A stretch of 40,047 bases of DNA. It comes from Oceanospirillaceae bacterium (GTDB taxonomy: Bacteria > Pseudomonadota > Gammaproteobacteria > Pseudomonadales > Balneatricaceae). Shown here piece by piece: positions 24,493 through 32,357 of the stretch. How positions within the stretch are numbered: position 1 is the first letter of the stretch; each line of letters opens with the position of its first letter. The notes beneath the pieces are model-generated. The model was not told the DNA's origin. It made no database searches and worked only from the letters and a program-made list of their open reading frames with translations. The translations under genes were made by a program, and so were the position numbers. The DNA is taken from assembly GCA_013215375.1 (NCBI GenBank), contig JABSRB010000006.1:1-40047 (forward strand), in the 5' to 3' direction.

Positions 24493-25929
24493 TTACCCTT
24501 GCCAAGTATTTTTCTTTCTATAGATAGTGGCAGCGCTAATGCCTAAATAGTGAGCAGCGCGGGGGATGTTGCCTTCACAGAGCGCAATCGCCTGTTCAAT
24601 CGCTCTGCGCTCTAATACGGCCAGCGGCTGGATTTGTAGATTCAATGGATCTTGCGCATTAACTGCAGTCTCTAACGAGCTGTGTGCAGTATGAATGACA
24701 GGGGTTAGTCGCGCGCGCGGTACTAAGGTGGCTTCTACATCACCCACCAACTTATCTAATGGGGCGGGAAGCATATCGACGCTGACACTAGCGCCGTTAC
24801 TTAACACCACAATATTGCGGATCACGTTTTGCAACTGTCTAATATTTCCCGGCCAGTCATAGCGACTGAGTACTTGTTCAGTCTCTAAGTCAAAGCTTGA
24901 AAAATCTTTTTGCTCTTCATCATTATATAGCTCCAAAAAGTAACGCGCTATCTCGATAACGTCACTCTCGCGCTCGCTAAGTGGTGGCAGATGAATAGGT
25001 AATACGTGCAAGCGGTAAAATAAATCTTCGCGAAATAGCCCCTGCGCCACCGCCTGCAAAGGGTCTTTATTAGTGGCGCAAACAATTCTAACGTCGACGG
25101 TTTCTGTAGTGTCGCTGCCGACTTTTTGCAAAGTACCTGTCTGTAAAAATCGCAGTAACCTAGATTGCAGTGACATATCCATTTCACAAATTTCATCGAG
25201 AAATAATGTGCCACCATCGGCCGCCTTAGCCAGACCATCGCGGGAGGCATGCGCACCGGTAAATGCGCCTTTAACGTGACCAAAAATTTCGCTTTCTATT
25301 AAATCTTTAGGGATAGCCGCGCAGTTAAGGGCGATAAAAGGAGCCTTGGCGCGAGTGCTGCGCAAATGGATAGCCTCGGCGCAGAGCTCTTTGCCAGTAC
25401 CACTTTGACCGGTGATAAAAACAGTGGCTTTGGAACTCGCCGAGCTGTCAATCAGATGATAAATTTGCTGCATTTTTGGCGAGGAGCCAATAAAACCGCA
25501 AAACTCATGACGATCTATTTTGTCTCGATAAAGGTCAACCGTCTCCCTTAGTACTCTGTTGCCCAGTACATTTTCCAAGGTCGTGATCAGTCGGTCTTTG
25601 TCAAAAGGCTTGACCAAATAATCTTGGGCACCATGTTTCATCGCGCTGATGGCAGTGTTCATCGAGCAGTCGCCAGTGGTCACGATAACACTGCAGGGGT
25701 GTTGATCAGCTTGTAGCTTTTTAAGTATCTCTAAACCATTCATGTCTGGAAGGTTTAAATCTAATAAAACCACATCAATAAGTTGTTTATTCAATATTTT
25801 ATAAGCTTGTTCACCAGTGCTTGCATGGGCCAATTGGTAGGGGAGTTCGGCTAAATAGGCCTGGTAAATGGCACTGAGTGAAGGATCGTCTTCTATGAGT
25901 AATACTAAAGTGTTTTTATCAGTATCCAT
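24493..25929 (-). CDS. sypG: Sigma-54-dependent response regulator, SypG/LuxO type
   Basis: This is an NtrC-family activator of 478 residues. The receiver has Asp57 in VVLLDLNLPDMNG. The AAA+ domain has Walker A GQSGTGKE (174-181), the sigma-54-contacting GAFTGA (221-226) and Walker B LFLDEI. A Fis-type helix-turn-helix lies at the C-terminus (about 452-474, EGNIPRAAHYLGISAATIYRKK). AGGAGT precedes the ATG. Position between an Hpt kinase and a SypE-like gene, and the two sigma-54 promoters found upstream of the polysaccharide operons (30987-31004, 36691-36708), support a SypG role. Other LuxO-like regulators share this architecture, so the symbol rests on context. Confidence 0.85.
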   Translation of the reverse strand: MDTDKNTLVLLIEDDPSLSAIYQAYLAELPYQLAHASTGEQAYKILNKQLIDVVLLDLNLPDMNGLEILKKLQADQHPCSVIVTTGDCSMNTAISAMKHGAQDYLVKPFDKDRLITTLENVLGNRVLRETVDLYRDKIDRHEFCGFIGSSPKMQQIYHLIDSSASSKATVFITGQSGTGKELCAEAIHLRSTRAKAPFIALNCAAIPKDLIESEIFGHVKGAFTGAHASRDGLAKAADGGTLFLDEICEMDMSLQSRLLRFLQTGTLQKVGSDTTETVDVRIVCATNKDPLQAVAQGLFREDLFYRLHVLPIHLPPLSERESDVIEIARYFLELYNDEEQKDFSSFDLETEQVLSRYDWPGNIRQLQNVIRNIVVLSNGASVSVDMLPAPLDKLVGDVEATLVPRARLTPVIHTAHSSLETAVNAQDPLNLQIQPLAVLERRAIEQAIALCEGNIPRAAHYLGISAATIYRKKNTWQG

Positions 25930-26014
25930 AGGACTCCTGTTAAATCAGAAAGACAGCGTTATAAACTAAATTCACCATACATTTTAAGAATTTAGCGAAA
26001 TAAATAATTCATGT

Positions 26015-26037
26015 TATAGACTATAATATAGTCTATA
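26015..26037. promoter_or_regulatory. 23-bp AT-rich palindrome between sypG-like and sypE-like genes
   Basis: There are 11-bp arms (TATAGACTATA and its inverse) around a central A, 36 bp before the sypE-like ATG in the 143-bp divergent intergenic region. It looks like a dimeric repressor or activator site acting on one or both divergent genes. The binding protein is unknown. Confidence 0.55.
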
Positions 26038-26072
26038 AATGGCTATTTTGAAATAACCACAGCGGGGGTCGC

Positions 26073-27611
26073 ATGGAGAAAATTATTGCCAGCTGGCAGT
26101 TTGAACCTAGCTTAGAAAATGCGGCGGTTTATCGAAAATCCCTTAACCAGCAATTGACCGCTCGAGGCATTGAGCTTGAGTTAATCGAAAAGTTTGAACT
26201 AGCACTCAGTGAGCTAGTGGTTAACTTGTGTCGCTATCCACTGCAAAAAGCCACCAATGTGCAATTACATTTAGTGCAATCTGCACAGACAATTGGCATT
26301 GAGTTATATGACAATGGTGCCAGTTTTAGCGATTTTAGCCAACATATTGACCCGCAGGGCACAGTAAGTGGTGCCGAGAGTGGCATGGGTTTAAAGTTAA
26401 TCCAGCAGTTATTTGACGATGTGTTTTATGTGCCGGCCTGTTATCGAGAAGATAATTTGAATTTGATGGTGGTCAATCATCAATATCAGTTCAATAATAG
26501 CGCCGCAAATAACCAGCAAAAAAAGGCCACGTTGCCCAAAAATATCCTCATCATAGACGATGATCCAGTATATTTGGCGGTGATTAAGGCCTATTTAACC
26601 CCTGAGTATAAAATTGATTGCGCCGATAATATCACTAGCGCTTTTGAGCGTTTACTGCGTTATAAACCCGATTTGGTGATTTGTGATATCAACATGCCTG
26701 GGGGCAGTGGCGCAGAACTGTTTGATAAAATACAACACATCCCCAGTGTGAGCAGTGTCGCCTTTATCTATTTAACGGGCTGTACCGACCAAAATATTTT
26801 GCGCAGTGCTCTGGCTAGACCCATCGATAATATCATCACTAAACCGGTCGAGCGAGGGCAGCTAATCGCGCTGATTAAACAAACCTTGTTACGCCGAGAG
26901 TACTTAAAGCAGCAGCTAGAAAAAGAGTTTTCCCAACGTGCCACTTTAGGCCTTGCACCTAAGCTGCCTCGAAAAATTGGCAACTATCACTGTGCGCTGC
27001 GCTATTGTGTTCCCAGTGCCGGCGGTGGCGATTTTGTATTATTACATGCCTCTCAATTAGTCATGGCGGATCTCATGGGGCACGGTTTGCAGGCAAAACA
27101 TTTTGTCTATGCACTGGCGGGTTATCTACGCGGATTATGTAGTGCCTTAGCGAGTAATGAAATGGCCGCGGCCGCATTATTAAACTGCCTCTCAGATAGT
27201 TTTAACAGCGATCCGGTACTGCGAGAAACGTTGGCTACCATAGCGGTACTCAATTTCAATTCACAGGGGATAGCCATCGCCAATGCGGGACATCCAACGC
27301 CATTCATTATTAGTGAGCAGCATGTTAAAAAAACGGTTGAGGGCGGCGCCTTGTTGGGGATTTCGGCATTGGAATACCAAGAGACTTTAGTTGTGTTAGC
27401 GGCGTCGGAGCGATTGCTGGTATTTTCCGATGGCTATTTAGATGCCGCGCAAGATCCCAGTGCTGCGTTACTTAAAGTCCTCAAGCAAAGCGCACTGTTA
27501 CCGATTCAGCAGGCGGCTGATTTACTTTATCAAGAAGTATTAGACAGGCCTACCCTAAGTGATGACTGTACTTTTATCCTATTGGAAAAGAGCTTTACAG
27601 ATCTTGGTTGA
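26073..27611 (+). CDS. sypE: SypE-like switch protein: RsbW-type kinase, receiver, PP2C phosphatase
   Basis: This is a 512-residue protein with three domains. An anti-sigma-factor-type HATPase/serine kinase (about 1-140) shows LALSELVVNLCRYP as the N-box and LYDNGASFSD and GMGLKLIQ as G-boxes. A receiver (155-270) has Asp205 in VICDINMPGGSG. A SpoIIE/PP2C phosphatase (300-508) has GGD at 318-320, Asp333 and GHG 336-338. This exact order is that of Vibrio fischeri SypE, which phosphorylates or dephosphorylates the STAS protein SypA to inhibit or allow biofilm. The STAS gene is at 30537-30881. GGGG lies before ATG 26073. The 3' end overlaps the convergent CpsD-like gene by 17 bp. Confidence 0.85.
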   Translation: MEKIIASWQFEPSLENAAVYRKSLNQQLTARGIELELIEKFELALSELVVNLCRYPLQKATNVQLHLVQSAQTIGIELYDNGASFSDFSQHIDPQGTVSGAESGMGLKLIQQLFDDVFYVPACYREDNLNLMVVNHQYQFNNSAANNQQKKATLPKNILIIDDDPVYLAVIKAYLTPEYKIDCADNITSAFERLLRYKPDLVICDINMPGGSGAELFDKIQHIPSVSSVAFIYLTGCTDQNILRSALARPIDNIITKPVERGQLIALIKQTLLRREYLKQQLEKEFSQRATLGLAPKLPRKIGNYHCALRYCVPSAGGGDFVLLHASQLVMADLMGHGLQAKHFVYALAGYLRGLCSALASNEMAAAALLNCLSDSFNSDPVLRETLATIAVLNFNSQGIAIANAGHPTPFIISEQHVKKTVEGGALLGISALEYQETLVVLAASERLLVFSDGYLDAAQDPSAALLKVLKQSALLPIQQAADLLYQEVLDRPTLSDDCTFILLEKSFTDLG

Positions 27612-28302
27612 GCAAGTCACTGTGACGCAGTTTTTGGCGCATTTTATTCATTAAATTAGGCAGGAGTTTGTTTAAGCGCTGGCTCTCCCTTAGTAATTCA
27701 TCCCGTAAACTGGGGGCATATTGGTCATTCATTATCGCGCCTACCAAGTTAGCTTTGCAGCTGCGCAAAATCTCTCGTGCCTCCTCAAGCTGACTCTCGG
27801 TATTAATGTTGGTGAGTACGTTGATAATACTGTGCTCGCAGGCAGAGCAAATCATCGCCGCTGGAATTTGGCTGCTACTGGGCACTAGCAGCGGTGCGCA
27901 ATCACAAATGACTAAGTCAAAAACATCTCTAGCTTGGTTTAAAAAAGTCTTCATAGTATCTAAATCGTGGAATTGCACCAGATCAACAGAGTCTTTAGGG
28001 GCAATTAATACCGACAAATTAGGCTCCACATTAAACTGCACACCGCGGCGCCAATCATCAGTCAAAGGCAGCCACTTGTTGCGCACTGCCAATTGCAGAA
28101 GATGTAAAACTGGCTGGTCATTATTGAGCTCGATCAGTAATACCTTACGTCCTGAACTCGCCCCGCGCCTAGCTAATGCCATGGCTAGGGAACTGTTACC
28201 TGACTGGCTCTGCAAAGAACACAGCGCCAGCAGTTTGATGGATTGGCGGGTGATATGTGCATAGATTGTTTCAAGGGCTTGAGTGTGCTGAAAATCTACC
28301 AT
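27595..28302 (-). CDS. CpsD/MinD-like P-loop protein with degenerate Walker A (SypD-like position)
   Basis: The 235-residue protein resembles the cytoplasmic ATPase part of bacterial tyrosine autokinases that pair with Wzz-type proteins. Walker A is changed to SLQSQSGNSS, with Asn in place of the catalytic Lys. Walker A' is VLLIELNND, with Glu in place of the usual first Asp. Walker B, DLVICDCAPLL, looks intact. No tyrosine-rich C-terminal tail is present. It is therefore probably catalytically weak or inactive and may act as a scaffold. It is the last gene of the STAS/SLBB operon; AGGA lies 7 bp before ATG. Neighbour order matches sypD after sypC. Confidence 0.7.
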   Translation of the reverse strand: MVDFQHTQALETIYAHITRQSIKLLALCSLQSQSGNSSLAMALARRGASSGRKVLLIELNNDQPVLHLLQLAVRNKWLPLTDDWRRGVQFNVEPNLSVLIAPKDSVDLVQFHDLDTMKTFLNQARDVFDLVICDCAPLLVPSSSQIPAAMICSACEHSIINVLTNINTESQLEEAREILRSCKANLVGAIMNDQYAPSLRDELLRESQRLNKLLPNLMNKMRQKLRHSDLLNQDL

Positions 28303-28390
28303 AGTACGGTCCTGATCAGTGGTTTGTGTGAATGGAGGAGCGCTGTGTTTTTAAAGTGATTATATGATCTGCCTTTTAATCCCCAACTTC

Positions 28391-30505
28391 TTATAAACCA
28401 ACCAAACGGGCGAAAGAGAGCACGCTGATCGAGTCTCTTAAGGTGTTGATAAACCGATACCAGCGACTTTGCTCTCTACTGGGGACATACAGCGTATCTC
28501 CGGCGTTGATGATAGGAAGTTTGCTGAAATCTGCGTGTCTGGCAAACGCCACTAAGTCGAATTTGATCGCCTGGGTTTTTTCTGAGCCTATTTGTGGTTG
28601 ACGTACTATCATGATGCTGTCTTGTAGCGCCGTGTCATGTGGGCCGCCAGCTTCAGCGAGAAGGTCTAACACGGTCATATGGCTGGCAAAGCTGTATCTT
28701 CCAGGGCGCGCAACGGCGCCTAATACTCTGACCATCGACTCTTTAGGTTTTTCTAGCCAAGCTCGGTTGCGGTCGGGGATAAAAATCACGTCTTCATTTT
28801 TAACAATAGGCAACAAACTGTCATTACCGTTTTGGAAATACAAGTGCAAGTTAATACTGCTCACGGTTTTTTTACCATTAGCAGAAGCGCGATGAGTAAT
28901 GCGAATGTTAGATAAATCCGCCTGTTGAGTAGGGCCTTGCGCTGCCGATAAAATATCTAAAAAATTCAGTTCGCTATTGAACGCATAGCGACCGGGGGCA
29001 CCGACGGCTCCCATAATATAGATAGAGCGATCACTAGACTGTCTTACCCACTGCGAGCGGTTGTCGTTGGGGTCTTTGGGCAGCTCGGGGATAACCACAG
29101 TATCACCGGCTTTAATCACTGGCACTGTGCGAATATCACCGCCTTTTTCCAAGAATTTTTTCAAATCAAATACCTCATTTTTTACTTGGAAACCGCTACT
29201 GGCATGTAGTACTTGTAAGTGCGAAGTATCCGCTGCTGCCACCGGTCCACCGGCGTGGGCGATTAAATCAAGCAAAGTCATTTCACTGGCCCACTCATAG
29301 CGACCGGGACGGTTCACGGCACCGATAATGCGCACTGCTCTATCGGGAGATATTTTCAGCCAGCTCTTTTCATTCATATCAGTTTTTTCAGGCACAAGGA
29401 TGGCATCTCCAGGTTTTATCTTGGGAATAGATCCATTCGTTTTCCCATCCATATGGCGCTGTAAATCAAAATTACTGACCCGCCCGCTGGCGTGCAAAAT
29501 ACGAATTTGGCGAGTTTCGGCAAAGCGGGTGGGACCACCAGCTGTGGCCAGTAAATCTAAGAAGTTAGTGCCAGGTTTCATCTCTAGCGCGCCAGGTTTA
29601 AAGACCTCGCCGATCACATAGGCGGTGCGCGAGCCACTTTGCACTTGATCGGTGGCTTGAGGCACAAAGATAACGTCGCCACGGTGTATTTTAGGCATCA
29701 GTTTTTTGTCGCCAGTATCTAAATATTCACGCATATTAAAGGGGAAGGGCTTGCCTTGGTGAATCACTCTTATTTGCTCGATCCCCGCATAGCGAGTAAC
29801 ACCACCAGAGCGCATGATCATATCGACAATATTGGCCTCACCTTTATAACTAAAAGTACCAGGGCGATGCACTTCCCCAAACACTGTCACCGAGTCCTTG
29901 GCGGCACCGGCATCTCCTGAAGCCAGCAAGGTCCTCGCATCAAAATCAACTTGTACATTACCGATTAAAGGGGAGGCGGGTACAAAAATGATGTCCATAG
30001 GTTTTAGCTGGGGCAGGGCACTGGTATTACCAGTATCTAGGTATTGTTTAAAATCAAAGAGAATGATTTTTTTATCGCGGCGTATTTGTAATTTATTCAG
30101 CTGCGCACCTTGTGCTAGCCCCCCCGCTTTATTGATGGCCATTTGCACGTTGGCATTAGCCGCCAAATTTACCGATCCAGGGCGTTTAACATACCCCAAC
30201 ACGGTAATGCTTAAACGGCGTTCCTGCAGTTGCAGGCTAAATCTGGAGAGATCTTTGTAAACCTCTTTGAGACGCCTGACGATAATAAATTTGGCACGGT
30301 GGATAGACTTGCCTTTGAGATCGACACTGCCTATTTCTGGCAGGTTTATCTGACCATTTAGGTCTAATTGAAAACTTTTATTAAAATTTTCCTCCCCCGG
30401 AAACTTTATTTTTATGATATCTCCCGGGCGTAAGTTTTCAGCAAAAATGAACGGTGAGAGTAATAGTGTGATCAGTACTAAGCTGATGCGCAATAGTTTC
30501 TTCAT
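28391..30505 (-). CDS. Polysaccharide export protein with six SLBB repeats (SypC/Wza-like)
   Basis: This is a 704-residue secreted or outer-membrane protein. It has an N-terminal signal peptide (residues 1-22, cleaved near FAE). A Poly_export domain follows (NLRPGDIIKIKF..., about 24-95). Six SLBB-type repeats of about 95-100 residues follow, starting near 99, 205, 294, 390, 493 and 592, each with a (V/I)xGxVxxPGxY/F core and xxGGP motif. Wza-type proteins usually have two or three, so this is a long periplasmic channel. No lipobox cysteine is seen. The C-terminal amphipathic stretch (RFINTLRDSISVLSFARLVG) could insert in the outer membrane. It lies 31 bp after the STAS gene in one operon. 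Confidence 0.87.
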   Translation of the reverse strand: MKKLLRISLVLITLLLSPFIFAENLRPGDIIKIKFPGEENFNKSFQLDLNGQINLPEIGSVDLKGKSIHRAKFIIVRRLKEVYKDLSRFSLQLQERRLSITVLGYVKRPGSVNLAANANVQMAINKAGGLAQGAQLNKLQIRRDKKIILFDFKQYLDTGNTSALPQLKPMDIIFVPASPLIGNVQVDFDARTLLASGDAGAAKDSVTVFGEVHRPGTFSYKGEANIVDMIMRSGGVTRYAGIEQIRVIHQGKPFPFNMREYLDTGDKKLMPKIHRGDVIFVPQATDQVQSGSRTAYVIGEVFKPGALEMKPGTNFLDLLATAGGPTRFAETRQIRILHASGRVSNFDLQRHMDGKTNGSIPKIKPGDAILVPEKTDMNEKSWLKISPDRAVRIIGAVNRPGRYEWASEMTLLDLIAHAGGPVAAADTSHLQVLHASSGFQVKNEVFDLKKFLEKGGDIRTVPVIKAGDTVVIPELPKDPNDNRSQWVRQSSDRSIYIMGAVGAPGRYAFNSELNFLDILSAAQGPTQQADLSNIRITHRASANGKKTVSSINLHLYFQNGNDSLLPIVKNEDVIFIPDRNRAWLEKPKESMVRVLGAVARPGRYSFASHMTVLDLLAEAGGPHDTALQDSIMIVRQPQIGSEKTQAIKFDLVAFARHADFSKLPIINAGDTLYVPSREQSRWYRFINTLRDSISVLSFARLVGL

Positions 30506-30536
30506 GACAGGTCCCCATTTTTATGGCCTGGGTGAG

Positions 30537-30881
30537 TTATTGTAGGCGGTTTGCACTGTTCGCGGTGGCGAGTGAATGATTGATATCAATCGTATGATCG
30601 ACTCGTAAATGCTGCAGTAACTTAAGGGGTTGCCCCTGACAGCCAATAATGTGCAGCTCGCGATTTTCGATGCGCATGCGCTTAAACAAAAAAACCAAAG
30701 CGCCGATACCAGAGGAGTCAATAAAGGGCACGTAAGAAAAATCTAATTGAATATTACTGGGGGATTGCGCCAGTAACTCAAATTCTGCTTTCAAGTGCTC
30801 TAAAGCGGCGGCATCTAAGTCACCTTGGATACACATCCGTAACTCTTGGTTGTTGAGTTGTTGCTTTTGTACTGTAGTCAT
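30537..30881 (-). CDS. sypA: STAS-domain anti-sigma-antagonist-like protein (SypA-like)
   Basis: This is a 114-residue single STAS domain, with the phospho-acceptor motif FIDSSGIGALVFL at about residues 49-61. The serine pair of DSSG is the usual site of RsbW-type phosphorylation. In Vibrio fischeri, SypA controls syp biofilm formation post-transcriptionally and is switched by SypE; the same pair is present here. GGAGG lies 5 bp before the ATG. A sigma-54 promoter (30987-31004) and an enhancer-like element (31065-31090) lie upstream. It is the first gene of the operon continuing to the SLBB and CpsD-like genes. Confidence 0.85.
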   Translation of the reverse strand: MTTVQKQQLNNQELRMCIQGDLDAAALEHLKAEFELLAQSPSNIQLDFSYVPFIDSSGIGALVFLFKRMRIENRELHIIGCQGQPLKLLQHLRVDHTIDINHSLATANSANRLQ

Positions 30882-30986
30882 AGTGCCTCCAAACGTAAAC
30901 TAAGCAGCTCTGGGGTAAAATATTGAGCTAACTCACTCCACTTCATTGGGAATTGTTGAGCATAAATACCACTCTTTGTATAAACA

Positions 30987-31004
30987 GAGCACAAAAGATG
31001 CCAA
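30987..31004 (-). promoter_or_regulatory. Sigma-54 promoter of the sypA-like operon
   Basis: On the minus strand the site reads TTGGCATCTTTTGTGCTC, with GG and GC separated by exactly 10 bp. It is close to the -24/-12 consensus TTGGCAC-N5-TTGC. Transcription would begin near 30977, leaving a leader of about 96 nt before the ATG. Confidence 0.75.
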
Positions 31005-31064
31005 CGTTTAAGTGGTTGTTTTTTAGGTTTTAAAGCTGGTGTGGCAGTGTTTTTAGGGGAGGTT

Positions 31065-31090
31065 TCGCAAAATGCGAGACAGCTTGAGAA
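31065..31090 (-). promoter_or_regulatory. Probable SypG enhancer site upstream of sypA-like operon
   Basis: On the minus strand, TTCTCA, 3 nt, TG (31090 downward) leads into the palindrome TCGCATTTTGCGA (31065-31077). The same arrangement with the same spacing occurs at 36789-36814. The first part resembles the TTCTCANNNTGC SypG-binding element reported in Vibrio fischeri. It lies about 60 bp upstream of the -24 box. Confidence 0.7.
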
Positions 31091-31227
31091 ACGTTTCACA
31101 AGGATGAGTTAAACAGCGGTAAATAGAGGGTGAGGCAAATAATAGCTATTGCTTGAAAACGTTATAGGTCTGTAGTGGTCAACTAATACAGGCCGTCTTC
31201 CTATAAGTTTTCTGATATTCAATCCCT

Positions 31228-31436
31228 TAATCTTTCCTGATTACCCACGTGACTCAGCTTAACTTACAGAGAAAATAATAATCAGCATAAAATCAGATAG
31301 TTATGATTATTATAATTCGATGCAATTCTTTGATATCCAAACTTTAAAAGTCTAGATATGCATACTTGACCATTAAAGGCTTGCACGAGCATCTACTTTA
31401 ACTTAGCTGAAAGTAATGGGTAATCAGGTAATCTTT
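31228..31436. mobile_element. MITE-like element, 193 bp, with 8-bp target duplication
   Basis: Terminal inverted repeats begin with CCTGATTACCCA (31236-31247) and TGGGTAATCAGG (31417-31428). Homology continues imperfectly inward over about 30 bp (TCAGCTTAACTTA against the inverse TCAGCTAAGTTAA). Direct repeats TAATCTTT flank it exactly at 31228-31235 and 31429-31436. No reading frame of note lies inside. It appears to be a non-autonomous transposon; the mobilising transposase is not identified. Confidence 0.75.
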
Positions 31437-31442
31437 TAATCT

Positions 31443-31612
31443 CTTCCTCCGTGTTCTCGGTGTCCTCTGTGGTGAAAATAATCTTTTAAAGACTTTCTAC
31501 CAAAGAGGGCACAGAGGCGCTTCGCTACACAGAGAAAACCTGAAGACTTAGTAGGGCACAATCTAAAGCTCATATCTTTTAGTCCTTCCTCCGTGTCCTG
31601 TGTGGTAAAACG
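31443..31612. repeat. Dispersed hairpin repeat, one full and one half copy
   Basis: A full copy spans about 31443-31538 (left CCTCCGTGTTCTCGGTGTCC, right GCACAGAGGCGCTTCGCTAC). It is inverted relative to those at 2034-2253, because the GCGCTTCGC segment is now on the right. A half copy (TCCTTCCTCCGTGTCCTGTG) lies at about 31582-31612. It separates the two polysaccharide operons and could terminate transcription. Confidence 0.75.
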
Positions 31613-31700
31613 AAGGTCCCCCTCTATCAGCTTAATTCACTTTGCTATGTGAGGCTGGAAATAACGGCGGTGAAACACAGTAAAGCTATTGGACGGTAAA

Positions 31701-32348
31701 TCACTGGCCGCGGCCACTCACCATCACCCATAAGGTTTTAAACATGATCGACACATCCATGCTGAGCCAAGATTTAGTATCGGCCAGGTTTAACGCGTAG
31801 ATATGATCGAAGGCAACTTTGGCGCGCACATCCTCAATACTCGTATCGTAGCCTTGGTTAACTTGCGCCAGCCCAGTAATTCCGGGTTTAAGTCCCCAGG
31901 TACGCTCGCAAAAATAGGGGATTGCCGTCTCTAGTTTGGCGTAAAATCCGGGACGCTCAGGCCTTGGGCCAATGATTGACATATCACCGAGCAATACATT
32001 GTAAAGTTGCGGCAGTTCATCCAAGCGAGTTCTACGTAAAAATAGCCCGACACGAGTGATTCTAGGATCTTGTTTGCTAGCCCACACCGCACCTGATTCG
32101 CGTTCAGCATGTTGTTGCATGGATCTAAATTTATACATCCAAAAAATGCTGGTGAATGTTTTATCGGCGCGACCAATGCGCATTTGTTTGAATATTACCG
32201 GGCCTGATGATTCAAGCTTAATGCAAATAGCGATAAAGGGTAGTAGCAACAGGGCAAATAAAAGCCCAATGATGGCCAAGATAATGTCCATAGCCCGTTT
32301 CAGTTTTAGTACATTAGTGGGGATGTACTCCCTCGATGAATTTTTCAT
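31701..32348 (-). CDS. Undecaprenyl-phosphate phosphosugar transferase (SypR/WcaJ-like)
   Basis: This monotopic membrane enzyme starts polysaccharide repeat-unit assembly by moving a sugar-1-phosphate onto undecaprenyl phosphate. The 215-residue protein is the minimal catalytic form. It has one membrane segment (about 19-42) followed by the family pattern FKQMRIG, YKFRSMQ, RRTRLDELPQLYNVL and GDMSIIGPRPERPGF, then LKPGITGLAQV. It is the last gene of the five-gene operon starting at 36638, 9 bp after the GT2 gene, with GAGGT upstream of the ATG. The sugar cannot be predicted. Confidence 0.93.
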   Translation of the reverse strand: MKNSSREYIPTNVLKLKRAMDIILAIIGLLFALLLLPFIAICIKLESSGPVIFKQMRIGRADKTFTSIFWMYKFRSMQQHAERESGAVWASKQDPRITRVGLFLRRTRLDELPQLYNVLLGDMSIIGPRPERPGFYAKLETAIPYFCERTWGLKPGITGLAQVNQGYDTSIEDVRAKVAFDHIYALNLADTKSWLSMDVSIMFKTLWVMVSGRGQ

Positions 32349-32357
32349 TATTACACC

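Noticed and set aside
30878-31099. 73-codon minus-strand frame ending in ATGA with the STAS gene start
   Set aside because: It lies over the sigma-54 promoter (30987-31004) and the enhancer-like site (31065-31090), so transcription from that promoter would not include its start. Its protein matches no known family. The overlap with the STAS start is probably chance.
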